Source of the DNA: Colimorpha sp045639845
Lineage (GTDB): Bacteria > Bacteroidota > Bacteroidia > Bacteroidales > P3
Direction of reading: 5' to 3'
Assembly: GCA_045639845.1 (NCBI GenBank)
Contig: JAZUDW010000021.1
Coordinates: 1 to 38,077 of the forward strand
DNA length: 38,077 bases
The notes beneath the pieces were generated by a model, which had not been told where the DNA came from, did no database searches, and saw only the letters and a program-made list of their open reading frames with translations. Both the position numbers and the translations under genes were made by a program. Within the stretch, counting starts at the first letter, position 1; every line of letters starts with the position of its first letter. Below are positions 8,017-15,429 of the stretch, in pieces.

Positions 8017-8420
8017 TAAGGCTGATGAAATGGGCGTTTCTATTCGCCCTCGTATTCGCCCTTGTTGGCTGTAAATCTATTCGGGAGGTGGAAAAAATCG
8101 TGTACATACACGACACAACCACAGCATACCGCGAACTACACGACAGCACATTCATCGACCGCTGGCATACCGAGTATGTCAAAGGCGATACCGTGTACCG
8201 AGTCGATAGCGTCTATGGCTGGCGGTACGTTTACAAGCGCGACACGTCGTGGATGTACAGAGAAGTTCCAGTCTTACAGAAGGTTGAGGTGTACCGTGAC
8301 AAACCACTGACAAAATGGGAGAAGTTCAAGCAGAAGGGCTTTTGGTGTCTGTCAGTCGGTCTGATTGGCTACATTCTGTGGCGCACACGCAAATTGTGGG
8401 GCAAGTTCATCAAGATATGA
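8013..8420 (+). CDS. Spanin-like lipoprotein with C-terminal membrane helix
   Basis: A 135-aa protein overlapping the endolysin stop by 4 nt. It starts with a lipoprotein signal peptide (lipobox LVGC, Cys20). A periplasmic stretch of about 85 residues follows, with alternating, beta-prone composition and many Tyr, Asp, Thr and Arg. Near the C-terminus is one hydrophobic helix (about residues 108-124, FWCLSVGLIGYILW) followed by basic residues. An outer-membrane lipid anchor plus an inner-membrane helix in one protein is the architecture of unimolecular spanins such as phage T1 gp11, which fuse the two membranes in the last step of lysis. No sequence family is recognised; the assignment rests on topology and gene position. 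Confidence 0.7.
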   Translation: MIRLMKWAFLFALVFALVGCKSIREVEKIVYIHDTTTAYRELHDSTFIDRWHTEYVKGDTVYRVDSVYGWRYVYKRDTSWMYREVPVLQKVEVYRDKPLTKWEKFKQKGFWCLSVGLIGYILWRTRKLWGKFIKI

Positions 8421-8532
8421 GCAAGGATTGGACGGGATGCCGTTACTGGCGAGGTGTCGGACATCAATCTCGCTTTCGGAGTGTAGCAAACCAAAAACCA
8501 TCTCATCTACCAGGTTGTAGAAGGAGTTCCGA

Positions 8533-8569
8533 GGTCGTCAGTGCGAGAACGCTGGCGACCTTTGCTTTT
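8533..8569 (+). terminator. Terminator after the lysis cassette
   Basis: 11-bp stem GGTCGTCAGTG/CGCTGGCGACC (two G-U pairs) with a 6-nt loop and the T-rich tail TTTGCTTTT. It is the last transcriptional stop of the prophage before the tRNA. Confidence 0.75.
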
Positions 8570-8574
8570 GTCTG

Positions 8575-8596
8575 TTTTCGGGGACTTTTCGGGGAC
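8575..8596. repeat. Tandem 11-bp repeat near the attachment site
   Basis: TTTTCGGGGAC occurs twice head to tail (8575-8585 and 8586-8596), about 40 bp from the tRNA 3' end. Tandem repeats flanking an att core are typical of integrase or excisionase arm-type binding sites; that role is inferred from position. Confidence 0.7.
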
Positions 8597-8603
8597 TGAA
8601 AAT

Positions 8604-8632
8604 AAGAAAGCACTGAAATTCAGTGCTTTCTT
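8604..8632 (-). terminator. Perfect inverted repeat/terminator at the tRNA 3' end
   Basis: A perfect 14-bp inverted repeat (AAGAAAGCACTGAA and complement) around one central base, ending 2 nt from the tRNA 3' end. Read on the minus strand the stem runs into a T-rich stretch (TTTCTTATTTTC), so it should end transcription from tRNA-Arg. Its symmetry may also stop plus-strand phage transcription. Confidence 0.75.
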
Positions 8633-8633
8633 G

Positions 8634-8705
8634 TACCCCCGGGGGGAATCGAACCCTCATTGATGGTTTAGGAAACCACAGTTCTATCCGTTGAACTACA
8701 GGGGC
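8634..8705 (-). tRNA. tRNA-Arg (anticodon CCU)
   Basis: A 72-nt cloverleaf on the minus strand. The acceptor stem GCCCCTG pairs with CGGGGGT (G-U at 1-72 and a wobble at 6-67). The D arm is GTTC/GAAC, the anticodon arm GTGGT/ACCAT with loop TTCCTAA, and the T loop TTCGATT. The anticodon (8670-8672 on the plus strand) is CCU, reading AGG arginine codons. The T stem GAGGG/CCCCC has an A-C mismatch at 50-64. No CCA is encoded. It lies 39 nt after infB on the same strand and borders the prophage at its 3' end. Confidence 0.93.
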
Positions 8706-8709
8706 AGTG

Positions 8710-8733
8710 GAAGAGTGCTGATTGGCACTCTTC
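8710..8733 (-). terminator. Hairpin between infB and tRNA-Arg
   Basis: A perfect 9-bp stem GAAGAGTGC/GCACTCTTC with a 6-nt loop, 11 nt after the infB stop codon and 4 nt before the tRNA. It has no clear T tract on the minus strand, so it may be a 3'-end stabiliser or processing signal as well as a weak terminator. Confidence 0.5.
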
Positions 8734-8744
8734 GTATGTCTTGA

Positions 8745-11738
8745 TTACTTCAAGGTTCGTTTGATCTCGATAACATCGTAGGCTTCTACAATGTCGCCTA
8801 CTTTGATATCGTTGAAGTTCTCGATGTTGAGACCGCAGTCCTGACCAGATACTACTTCCTTCACATCGTCTTTGAAACGTTTGAGGGATGCCAACTTACC
8901 AGTATAGACTACGATACCGTCGCGGATGATACGTACGTTGCTGCTGCGCTGGATCTTACCATCGAGGCACATACAACCGGCAATGGTACCCACTTTGGAG
9001 ATCTTGAAGGTTTCGCGTATTTCGAGGTTGGCCACGATCTTCTCTTGGCGCTCGGGTGCCAGCATGCCTTCGATAGCATCTTTGAGCTCGTTGATGGCAT
9101 CGTAGATGATGGAGTAGAGGCGGATGTCGATCTTCTCTGTCTCGGCCATCTTGCGGGCTTGAACACTGGGACGTACTTGGAAGCCGATAATGATAGCGTC
9201 GGAGGCTTCGGCAAGCAGCACGTCGCCTTCGGTGATCTGACCTACGGCTTTGTGGATCACATTCACTTGTACCTCGTCGGTACCCAGTTTGATGAGAGAG
9301 TCGGAGAGCGCTTCTACAGAACCGTCCACGTCGCCTTTAACAATGACGTTGAGCTCTTTGAAGTCGCCAATGGCAATACGGCGACCAATCTCGTCGAGGG
9401 TCATGTGTTTCTGTGTACGCAGACCTTGTTCGCGCTGGAGCTGCTGACGTTTGTTGGCGATATCTTTGGCTTCTTTCTCATTCTCCATCACGTTGAAGGT
9501 GTCGCCTGCCTGGCATGCACCTGTGAGACCGAGGAGCAGCACGGGCTGTGCGGGACCAGCCTCTTTCACGAGCTGGTTGCGCTCGTTGTACATGGCTTTA
9601 ACACGTCCTGAGATGGCACCTGCTACGAGGGGATCGCCCTGACGGATGGATCCGTCTTCGACCAGCAGTTTGGCTACATAGCCGCGGCCTTTGTCGAGAG
9701 AGCACTCGAGTACGGTACCTTTGGCACGTTTGTTGGGGTTGCCTTTGAGTTCGAGCATCTCGGCTTCGAGAAGCACTTTCTCAAGGAGTTCGTCCACATT
9801 GATACCTTTCTTGGCACTGATGTCTTGGCTTTGGTATTTACCACCCCATTCCTCAACGAGGAGGTTCATGTTGGCCAGCTCGGTTTTGATGCGGTCGGGA
9901 TCGGCACCAGGTTTGTCGATCTTGTTGATGGCAAACACGATGGGGCAACCTGCGGCCTGTGCGTGGTTGATGGCCTCGATGGTCTGGGGCATGATCTTAT
10001 CGTCGGCAGCAATCACGATAATGACGATGTCTGTTACTTTGGCACCACGGGCACGCATAGCGGTGAAGGCTTCGTGACCAGGGGTGTCGAGGAAGGTGAT
10101 CTTGCGACCATCGACCGTGGTAACTTCGTAAGCACCGATATGCTGGGTGATACCGCCAGCTTCACCTGCGATAACGTTGGTGTTGCGTATGTAGTCGAGC
10201 AAGGATGTCTTACCGTGATCTACGTGACCCATAACGGTGATGATGGGGTTGCGAGGCACGAGGTCTTCGGGACGGTCGGCTTCTTCTACTTCTTGGATGG
10301 CGTTGATAACGTCGTCGCTGACGAAGTTGATTTCAAAACCAAATTCATCGGCAATGAGTTTGATGGCTTCAGCGTCGAGACGTTGGTTGATAGACACGAA
10401 GATACCTACCGACATGCAGGTGGCAATAATCTTGGTGACGGGTATGTTCATCATGGTAGCGAGCTCGTTGGCAGTAACAAATTCCGTCACTTGGAGTGTC
10501 TTTTGATTCTCCATCTCGCGGAGCATCTCCATCTCGCTCTTCTGTGCTACCTTCTGACGTTTTTCACGGTTGTGCTTGGATGTCTTGGACTTGCCCATGG
10601 GGCTGAGGCGGGCCAAGGTGTCGCGGATCTGCTTCTCGATCTCATTGTCGTCGAGTTCTACTTTCTCTTTGGCGCCTTTCTTCTTGTCCTTCTTCTTGGC
10701 ATCTTTGTTGCTCTTTTGGTCGTTGCCTTTGTTGGGGGCTTGACCGGCAGAAGCATTATTGTTGTTGTTCTTTTTCTTGTTTTCGGCAGCTTTGCTGTCT
10801 TTGTTGGCTTGGGCTATGGCTGCGTTCTCATCGACTTTCACACCTTCTTTCTTGATGCGTTTGCGTTTCTTTTTCTCGCCGTCGTGGGTGTGTTTAGGTT
10901 TGTCGAACTGGGAGAGGTCTATTTTGTCGAGCACCTTGGGACCTTCGAGTTTCTGATACTGAGTCTCGATGAATTCTATGGTCTTCTCGGGTGCGGGATT
11001 CTCTTGTGCTTGAGGGGTGGCGGGCTCGGCAGGTGTTTCAACAACAGGTGCCGATGCAGGAGCTACTTTGGGCTCTTGAGCCACGGGAGCCTTGGGTGCA
11101 ACGGGTTGAGCTGCTTCGTTGTTGGCTTTCTTTTTGTCTTTCTTGGAACGCTTGGAGGGACGAGTCTTATCATTGATAGCACTGAGGTCGATCTTGTCGA
11201 GGATGCGTAACTCGGGGTTGAAGTTGCCTACATTGTTTTCGGTGTTGCTTCTGATTACCTGAGGCTCGAAGGCGGGCTCTTCGGATGTCTTTTCTTCGAT
11301 TGTCTCGCTGTTCGACTGGATGTCTTGCTGCTCTTCCTCTAGCACAGGCTCTTCTGTTGCTGCGGGTTGAGGTTCCTCTTCCTTAATAGGAGCTGCAACG
11401 ATGGGCTCTTCTTTCTTTTCTTCGATAGAGGGACTAGACAGGCCATTGCTCTTGATGGTGAACTCCTCTTCGTCCTCTTTTGGGGTGGCGATGGGAGTCA
11501 CTTCGATAGTCTCAGCATTGTTGGTGCTTATCTCGAGTTTGTCGGCATTGATTTTCACTTCGCGTTCACCTTTGAAATGTTCGGCGATGATGCCGTACTG
11601 CTCGGGGGTGAGGCGGGTGTTGGGGTTGGCTTCAACGTCGTGACCTTTTTTGGCAAGAAACTCTACCAAAGTCTGTACGCCAACGTTGAGTTCTTTGGCT
11701 GCTCTGTTGAGTCGGATGTTTTTGATTTCTTCTGGCAT
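8745..11738 (-). CDS. infB: Translation initiation factor IF-2
   Basis: The GTPase that brings initiator tRNA to the 30S subunit and promotes 50S joining. This 997-aa protein has an N-terminal IF2_N module (about residues 1-55). A long low-complexity linker follows (Glu/Pro/Ala-rich, then Lys/Asn-rich with runs such as KKKNNNNN). A second IF2_N module is at about 415-475. The G domain starts with the P-loop GHVDHGKT at 504-511 and continues with DTPGHEAF and NKID motifs, then domains II-IV. The long linker explains the length above the E. coli protein and is normal in Bacteroidota. Third gene of rimP-nusA-infB, 187 nt after nusA with a hairpin in the gap. Confidence 0.98.
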   Translation of the reverse strand: MPEEIKNIRLNRAAKELNVGVQTLVEFLAKKGHDVEANPNTRLTPEQYGIIAEHFKGEREVKINADKLEISTNNAETIEVTPIATPKEDEEEFTIKSNGLSSPSIEEKKEEPIVAAPIKEEEPQPAATEEPVLEEEQQDIQSNSETIEEKTSEEPAFEPQVIRSNTENNVGNFNPELRILDKIDLSAINDKTRPSKRSKKDKKKANNEAAQPVAPKAPVAQEPKVAPASAPVVETPAEPATPQAQENPAPEKTIEFIETQYQKLEGPKVLDKIDLSQFDKPKHTHDGEKKKRKRIKKEGVKVDENAAIAQANKDSKAAENKKKNNNNNASAGQAPNKGNDQKSNKDAKKKDKKKGAKEKVELDDNEIEKQIRDTLARLSPMGKSKTSKHNREKRQKVAQKSEMEMLREMENQKTLQVTEFVTANELATMMNIPVTKIIATCMSVGIFVSINQRLDAEAIKLIADEFGFEINFVSDDVINAIQEVEEADRPEDLVPRNPIITVMGHVDHGKTSLLDYIRNTNVIAGEAGGITQHIGAYEVTTVDGRKITFLDTPGHEAFTAMRARGAKVTDIVIIVIAADDKIMPQTIEAINHAQAAGCPIVFAINKIDKPGADPDRIKTELANMNLLVEEWGGKYQSQDISAKKGINVDELLEKVLLEAEMLELKGNPNKRAKGTVLECSLDKGRGYVAKLLVEDGSIRQGDPLVAGAISGRVKAMYNERNQLVKEAGPAQPVLLLGLTGACQAGDTFNVMENEKEAKDIANKRQQLQREQGLRTQKHMTLDEIGRRIAIGDFKELNVIVKGDVDGSVEALSDSLIKLGTDEVQVNVIHKAVGQITEGDVLLAEASDAIIIGFQVRPSVQARKMAETEKIDIRLYSIIYDAINELKDAIEGMLAPERQEKIVANLEIRETFKISKVGTIAGCMCLDGKIQRSSNVRIIRDGIVVYTGKLASLKRFKDDVKEVVSGQDCGLNIENFNDIKVGDIVEAYDVIEIKRTLK

Positions 11739-11880
11739 ATTCCCTCTTTCTTTTCTAAACAGTTAAACTTTGAATGTTGGCCTGCGATATTGCCAACTGC
11801 TCGTCGTGTCTTCTTTTTATTATAATATGTGTGTCGATAACGGCCGTAAGCGGATTGTACCGATACTATATATATGTTGA

Positions 11881-11911
11881 GGCCATGCCTTGCCAGGGGG
11901 CAAGGCTGGCC
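11881..11911 (-). promoter_or_regulatory. Strong hairpin between nusA and infB
   Basis: GGCCATGCCTTGCC pairs with GGCAAGGCTGGCC: 13 paired bases with one bulged T and a 4-nt loop, starting 14 nt after the nusA stop. On the minus strand it is not followed by a T run, so it is not a standard terminator. A processing, stabilising or attenuating role in the operon mRNA is inferred. Confidence 0.6.
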
Positions 11912-11925
11912 TTATCATTGTTGTT

Positions 11926-13179
11926 TTATTCGGAAGCTTGGTCTTCGTCGAACTCGGCTTTGAGTACCGAAAGTACGTCTTCGATAGTTTCTTCCTCGAG
12001 GTCGGTGCGGTTGATGAGCTCTTCTTTGGTGAGAGCAAGTACGCTCTTGGCGGTGTCGCAACCGATCTTGTAGAATTCGTCGATGATCCAGTCTTCGATC
12101 TCGTCGTTGAATTCTCTCAAGTCAACATCTTCGAAGTCTTCGTCGGTATCGCGGAATACCTCAATCTCGTAGCCTACCAGTTTGCTGGCCAACTTGATGT
12201 TGTGGCCTCCTTTACCGATGGCAAGCGATACTTGGTCGGGTGCCATATATACCTCGGCGCGTTTTTCTTCTTCATCGATATGGATGGAGCTGATCTTGGC
12301 GGGGTTGAGTGCACGCTGAATCATCACATCTACACGAGGAGTATAGTTGATGACGTCGATGTTCTCGTTGCGAAGCTCGCGGACGATACCGTGGATACGG
12401 TTACCTTTGATGCCGACGCATGATCCTACGGGGTCGATGCGGTCGTCGTAGCTCTCTACAGAGATCTTGGCGCGTTCGCCAGGAGCGCGAACCACGTTGT
12501 GGATGGTGATGAGTCCGTCGTAGATCTCGGGCACCTCGGCTTCGAGCAGACGCTCCAAGAAGATGGGGCTGGTGCGGCTGAGGATGATGGTGGGGTTGGT
12601 GCCTCGCATCTCTACCTTGAGTACTACGGCACGAAGCGTGTCGCCTTTGCGGTAGTGGTCGGAAGGTATCTGCTCCGACTTGGGAAGGATGAGCTCTATC
12701 TTCTCTTCGTCGAGCACGAGAATCTCGCGTTGCCATGGCTGATATACTTCACCCACAATTACTTCGCCCACTTTTTCTTTATATTTTTGGTAGATGAGAG
12801 ACTTCTCGTAGTCTTGGATTTTGCCTACAAGGTTCTGACGGATGGCCAGAATGTCGCGGCGACCAAAGACGCTCATGGAGATAGGCTCGGAAAGGTCTTC
12901 GCCCACTTCGAAGTCGGCTTCAATTTTGATGGCTTCCGAGTATTCGATCTGTGTCTTCTCGTTGGTCATTTCGCCGTCGGCCACGATTTCGCGATTGCGG
13001 AAAATCTCAAGGTCACCTTTGTCGATGTTGACAATGATGTCGAAGTTTTCGTCGGTGCCAAAACGTTTAATGAGAGCGGCACGGAATACCTCTTCGAGGA
13101 TGCGCATCATGGTCTCGCGGTCGATTTTCTTTAGGTCTTTAAACTCCGAGAAGGAATCAATAAGGTCTAACGTCTTCAT
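11926..13179 (-). CDS. nusA: Transcription elongation/termination factor NusA
   Basis: An RNA polymerase-binding factor controlling pausing, termination and antitermination. This 417-aa protein has the N-terminal RNAP-binding domain (about 1-125), an S1 domain (about 130-200; VGEVIVGEVYQP), then two KH domains with KISVESYDDRIDPVGSCVGIKGNRI and the GxxG motif AIGKGGHNIKLAS. A short acidic C-terminal region follows. The two acidic repeats of enterobacterial NusA are reduced to about one helix-hairpin module (CDTAKSVLALTKEELINRTDL), as is usual outside Gammaproteobacteria. It sits 41 nt after rimP in the standard rimP-nusA-infB order. Confidence 0.97.
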   Translation of the reverse strand: MKTLDLIDSFSEFKDLKKIDRETMMRILEEVFRAALIKRFGTDENFDIIVNIDKGDLEIFRNREIVADGEMTNEKTQIEYSEAIKIEADFEVGEDLSEPISMSVFGRRDILAIRQNLVGKIQDYEKSLIYQKYKEKVGEVIVGEVYQPWQREILVLDEEKIELILPKSEQIPSDHYRKGDTLRAVVLKVEMRGTNPTIILSRTSPIFLERLLEAEVPEIYDGLITIHNVVRAPGERAKISVESYDDRIDPVGSCVGIKGNRIHGIVRELRNENIDVINYTPRVDVMIQRALNPAKISSIHIDEEEKRAEVYMAPDQVSLAIGKGGHNIKLASKLVGYEIEVFRDTDEDFEDVDLREFNDEIEDWIIDEFYKIGCDTAKSVLALTKEELINRTDLEEETIEDVLSVLKAEFDEDQASE

Positions 13180-13220
13180 CTTATATCGTATTTTATATTA
13201 TCAAAAGGGTAGGGGGCAGG

Positions 13221-13664
13221 TTAGAAATGGATCACGATGAGAGCCTTCTTTACGTCGCGATATTTGAAGGTGACGGGATCCAAAGGTGCTTTCTTCTTGC
13301 CGTGAGGTGGTTGGATAACGAACTGCTCGTCGTCGGCGTCGGTCAGGGTGCCGGTGAGTTGCTCGCCGTCGAAGGTGGTGACCTGAAGGTCTTGCCCTAT
13401 ATTCTTCTTGTATTGGCGCGCCAGTTTGAGGGGCGTGTCGAGACCTGCCGAGGCTACGTTGAGCTCGAAATCTTCTTCTTCGCGGTTGAGACTGTTCTCG
13501 ATGGCACGGCTCAGCTCGACGCAGTCGTCGATGATGATTCCGTTGTCGCCATCGATAGAGACGAAGATGCGATTGTCGGTGGTAATCTTAAGATCCACGA
13601 GGAACTTGTCGCTACCGCCCAGGGTAGAGTGAATGATGTCGAGTACGTGCAGTTTGTCAATCAT
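13221..13664 (-). CDS. rimP: Ribosome maturation factor RimP
   Basis: A cytoplasmic factor for 30S subunit maturation. This 147-aa protein is alpha/beta in its N-terminal half, with FVSIDGDNGIIIDDCVELSRAIE and ELNVASAGLDTPLK matching the conserved RimP core (normally V.SPGLDRPL; here the Ser-Pro-Gly is Ser-Ala-Gly). The C-terminal half is the SH3-like barrel (GQDLQVTTFDGEQLTGTLTDAD). It is first in the operon with nusA and infB. A -7 promoter element and two leader hairpins lie upstream. Confidence 0.95.
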   Translation of the reverse strand: MIDKLHVLDIIHSTLGGSDKFLVDLKITTDNRIFVSIDGDNGIIIDDCVELSRAIENSLNREEEDFELNVASAGLDTPLKLARQYKKNIGQDLQVTTFDGEQLTGTLTDADDEQFVIQPPHGKKKAPLDPVTFKYRDVKKALIVIHF

Positions 13665-13701
13665 TTCCTTTTTCTTTAATGCTTGTCTTTAGTTTTTGTT
13701 G

Positions 13702-13747
13702 CCTTCCCAAATGGAAGGTAATGAAATAGGGGACTGTCGGGTCCCCT
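13702..13747 (-). promoter_or_regulatory. Two-hairpin leader of the rimP-nusA-infB operon
   Basis: In the transcribed leader, a 7-bp stem AGGGGAC/GTCCCCT (13728-13747, 6-nt loop) and a 6-bp stem CCTTCC/GGAAGG (13702-13718, 5-nt loop) lie between the predicted start of transcription and the rimP ATG. The first hairpin is almost at the mRNA 5' end. Neither carries a T run. A stabilising or regulatory role is inferred. Confidence 0.5.
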
Positions 13748-13761
13748 CACAAAATCGAATG

Positions 13762-13769
13762 CAAAAATA
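13762..13769 (-). promoter_or_regulatory. -7 element of the rimP operon promoter
   Basis: On the minus strand this reads TATTTTTG, fitting TAnnTTTG, about 98 nt upstream of the rimP ATG. No clear -33 element is seen at the usual spacing. Confidence 0.6.
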
Positions 13770-14011
13770 CAACATTTATTTCAATTGTAACTATTTTATT
13801 TACTTTTTATGTATTGTTTGTTGTGTATCTCGCATGCTATTAATGTTTTATGGTGTGTGATATTTTTTCAGTAAGGGCATCGCTCGTGCCTTTGTCTGCA
13901 GCATAACGGCATATTAGTTGCATGAAATAGGGAGGTGTGTGGTGGTGTTTGGTGCGTAGTTAACAAATCTATGTATGTGTTAAATTTTTATTCGTGTGTG
14001 CTTTTTTTTCT

Positions 14012-14019
14012 TATCTTTG
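14012..14019 (+). promoter_or_regulatory. -7 element upstream of the AOS-family gene
   Basis: TATCTTTG is an exact Bacteroidota -7 element, 50 nt before the ATG at 14070. The -33 position is only weakly matched (TTCG at 13991). Confidence 0.7.
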
Positions 14020-14069
14020 TGTCCAATAATAAATTTATTAGGAAATACAAATATTATATATAAAGTCTT

Positions 14070-15332
14070 ATGAAAGATATTTTTGACAGAATTAAAGAGT
14101 CGAATGGTGGCCCCTTAGGTCAGTACCAAAAGAATGCCGATGGTTACTTTATGTTCCCTAAATTGGAAGGTGAAATCGGACCTGAGATGGTCTTCAACGG
14201 CAAAAAAATATTAAACTGGAGTCTTAACAACTATCTGGGTCTTGCTAACCTTCCCGAGGTTCGTGAGGCCGATGCTGAAGGTGCTCGTCGTTGGGGTCTT
14301 GGTGCTCCTATGGGTGCTCGTATGATGTCGGGTCATACCCAGTATCATGAAGAGTTTGAACGTATGCTCGCCAACTTCATCGGTAAGCCTGCTGGTTATC
14401 TGATGAACTTCGGCTACCAGGGTATGCTTTCTATTATCGACGTGCTTACCACTCGTCGCGACGTTATCGTTTACGATGCTGAGGCGCATGCTTGCATTAT
14501 GGATGGTCTTCGTCTGAGCTTCGCCAAACGTTATGTTTATCAGCACAACAATATGGAAAGTTTGCGCAAACAGCTCGAAGTGGCTTGCAAGTTGGCCGAG
14601 CAGCAGGGCGGCGGCGTGCTGGTAATCACCGAAGGTGTTTACGGTATGGCTGGTGACTTGGGTAAACTCGACGAGATCGTGGCTCTGAAGAAAGAATATC
14701 CTTTCCGTCTGCTCATCGACGATGCTCATGGCCTGGGTACTATGGGTAAACGCGGCTCGGGTACTCCCGAACACTTTGGCTGCGAGGATGGCGTTGACGT
14801 TCATTTCTGCGCTTTCGCTAAGAGTATGGCTCTTATCGGTGGTTTCGTGGGCTCTGAACCTGAGATTATCGATCATCTTCGCTTCAACATGCGTTCGCAG
14901 ATCTATGCTAAGTCGTTGCCTCTGCCTATCGTTTATGGTGCTAAGAAGCGTCTTGAACTCATTATCGAACATCCTGAATATCGCGAGCATCTCTGGGAGA
15001 TCGTAAATGCACTGCAGGGGGCTCTTCGTGCTGAAGGTTTCAACCTGGGCAACACCCAGTCTCCCGTTACCCCTGTTTATTTCGAGGCAGGCGTGAACGA
15101 GGGTACAAACGTGGTAGTAGATCTTCGCGAAAACTACGGTATCTTCTGCTCTATCGTTACCTATCCAGTGGTTCCTAAGGGTCAGGTGATGCTCCGCATC
15201 ATCCCCACCGCTAGTCATACGATGGATCATGTGAATCGCACACTTGAGGTGTTCAAAGAGGTTAAGGCAAAACTTGACCGCGGCGAATACAACAAGCCTA
15301 TGCCCGATATGAACTTGGTGAAGAGAAAATAA
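14070..15332 (+). CDS. AOS-family PLP acyltransferase (candidate cysteate or serine acyltransferase)
   Basis: A 420-aa alpha-oxoamine synthase family enzyme. These PLP enzymes condense an amino acid with an acyl thioester and release CO2. The PLP Schiff-base lysine is K251 in CAFAKSMALIGG. LLIDDAHGLG (D217/D218, H220) and VIVYDAEAHAC (H140) are the cofactor-binding motifs, and GARMMSGHTQYHEEFE is the family signature. At 420 aa, with the N-terminal segment GYFMFPKLEGEIGPEM, it is longer than Kbl or BioF and resembles the Bacteroidota acyltransferases that make sphingoid-type or sulfonolipid backbones. The next two genes favour cysteate as substrate; serine is the alternative. Family certain, substrate inferred. 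It has its own promoter and terminator. Confidence 0.85.
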   Translation: MKDIFDRIKESNGGPLGQYQKNADGYFMFPKLEGEIGPEMVFNGKKILNWSLNNYLGLANLPEVREADAEGARRWGLGAPMGARMMSGHTQYHEEFERMLANFIGKPAGYLMNFGYQGMLSIIDVLTTRRDVIVYDAEAHACIMDGLRLSFAKRYVYQHNNMESLRKQLEVACKLAEQQGGGVLVITEGVYGMAGDLGKLDEIVALKKEYPFRLLIDDAHGLGTMGKRGSGTPEHFGCEDGVDVHFCAFAKSMALIGGFVGSEPEIIDHLRFNMRSQIYAKSLPLPIVYGAKKRLELIIEHPEYREHLWEIVNALQGALRAEGFNLGNTQSPVTPVYFEAGVNEGTNVVVDLRENYGIFCSIVTYPVVPKGQVMLRIIPTASHTMDHVNRTLEVFKEVKAKLDRGEYNKPMPDMNLVKRK

Positions 15333-15346
15333 TCAATATGTCTCAC

Positions 15347-15400
15347 GCCACGCTTTTTCTGTGATCGACAGATGTGCAGAGAAAGCGTGGCTTTCTTTTT
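15347..15400 (+). terminator. Intrinsic terminator after the AOS-family gene
   Basis: 15-bp stem GCCACGCTTTTTCTG/CAGAGAAAGCGTGGC (one T-G pair) with a 15-nt loop and the tail TTTCTTTTT, only 14 nt after the stop codon. It separates this gene from the next one, at least partly. Confidence 0.85.
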
Positions 15401-15429
15401 CCCCTTGTTCTACTATAGATTATTGACTG

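Larger units (their letters stand above)
1..8633 (+). mobile_element. Right end of an integrated tailed-phage prophage
   Basis: All genes here run on the plus strand and are phage-type: terminase large subunit, small DUF2958/DUF3560/WYL_2-like proteins, a large tail protein, holin, GH108 endolysin and a spanin-like lipoprotein. The block ends at the 3' end of a minus-strand tRNA-Arg gene, the classic target of tyrosine-integrase phages. The left end, integrase and most head and tail genes lie outside the window. The boundary at the tRNA is inferred from gene content; the matching attachment repeat would be at the other end. Confidence 0.85.
13665..14069. other. Intergenic region between divergent rimP and AOS genes
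   Basis: This 405-nt AT-rich divergent spacer holds the rimP leader hairpins, the rimP promoter -7 element (13762-13769) and the promoter of the downstream plus-strand gene (14012-14019). I see no gene in the middle (13800-13990). Confidence 0.6.

Noticed and set aside
9825..11210. 461-codon open frame on the plus strand
   Set aside because: It is antisense to infB, whose protein matches IF-2 through its whole length; the frame is rich in Gly/Phe/Leu/Val as expected from the complement of a Lys/Glu/Ala-rich gene.
14211..15230. 339-codon open frame on the minus strand
   Set aside because: Antisense to the AOS-family gene with clear PLP motifs on the plus strand.
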